Shown piece after piece: positions 64,000 to 64,000 of a stretch of DNA of 64,000 nucleotides; within the stretch, counting starts at the first letter, position 1; every line of letters starts with the position of its first letter. Position numbers and translations under genes: made by a program. The notes under the pieces are model-generated. The model saw only the letters and a program-made list of their open reading frames with translations, had not been told where the DNA came from and searched no databases. Source of the stretch: JADZAI01 sp046348585 (GTDB lineage: Bacteria; Pseudomonadota; Alphaproteobacteria; Micropepsales; Micropepsaceae); the NCBI GenBank assembly GCA_046348585.1, contig JAXMDZ010000002.1, positions 383,806 through 447,805 of the forward strand, read 5' to 3'.

Positions 64000-64000
64000 A

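Overview
This is a 64 kb stretch of GC-rich DNA from a bacterium that is most likely an alphaproteobacterium, of a sphingomonad- or Caulobacter-like catabolic type. The reasons are TonB-dependent receptors with the EEVVVTAQKR-type box, a class I PHA synthase with a phasin, autotransporters, many TetR-controlled catabolic islands, and dense operons with ATGA or TGATG junctions. I see no rRNA, tRNA, CRISPR, IS element or phage gene. The genus call is an inference and could be wrong.

Layout. 0-3 kb: the end of an RND efflux pump, a LysR regulator and a Tat-exported Acg-type nitroreductase. 3-6 kb: one very large protein that joins an ATP-grasp-like ligase half to a complete M32 carboxypeptidase. 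6-10.4 kb: a 1,404-residue Ig-repeat autotransporter. 10.4-14.8 kb: a TetR-controlled operon of alcohol dehydrogenase, enoyl-CoA hydratase and acyl-CoA synthetase, where the synthetase is split by one in-frame TAG. 14.8-18 kb: a second autotransporter. 18.2-25.3 kb: an Lrp/AsnC regulator beside an ABC importer, an aminoaldehyde dehydrogenase and an FAD amine oxidase, which reads as putrescine/polyamine uptake and catabolism.

25.5-38.5 kb: an uptake and activation island for a hydrophobic acid: two TonB receptors, two MFS carriers, an AMP ligase, a DUF7064-like protein, a PhyH-type dioxygenase and two TetR genes. 38.7-47.9 kb: a homoprotocatechuate-like meta-cleavage pathway (HpaB-type hydroxylase, extradiol dioxygenase, HpaE-type dehydrogenase, two FAH-fold enzymes, HpaH-type hydratase, HpaI-type aldolase, cupin) around a TetR gene. 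48-55.1 kb: phasin, PHA synthase, a small anchored protein and an HMA_2-like protein, facing a P-type ATPase that is translationally coupled to a divergent SAM-synthetase paralog. 55.3-60.7 kb: a tight five-gene sugar oxidation operon (three TIM-barrel isomerases, a Gfo/Idh/MocA dehydrogenase, a GMC oxidoreductase) that resembles 3-keto-glycoside/C-glycoside pathways. 60.7-64 kb: a TetR gene and an SDR, MaoC, MaoC-like and thiolase operon that runs off the window.

Regulation is unusually legible. Three sets of inverted repeats recur at promoters: TGAC-N4-GTCA at three promoters of the meta-cleavage cluster; CGGAC-N4-GTCCG around the 37.7 kb TetR gene, with weaker copies elsewhere; and TATTCTATGA-type sites at the PhyH and first TonB receptor promoters. 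Four hairpin terminators are also visible. The items most worth following up are the ligase-peptidase fusion, the SAM-synthetase-like/P-type ATPase pair next to the PHA genes, the interrupted acyl-CoA synthetase and the operator families.
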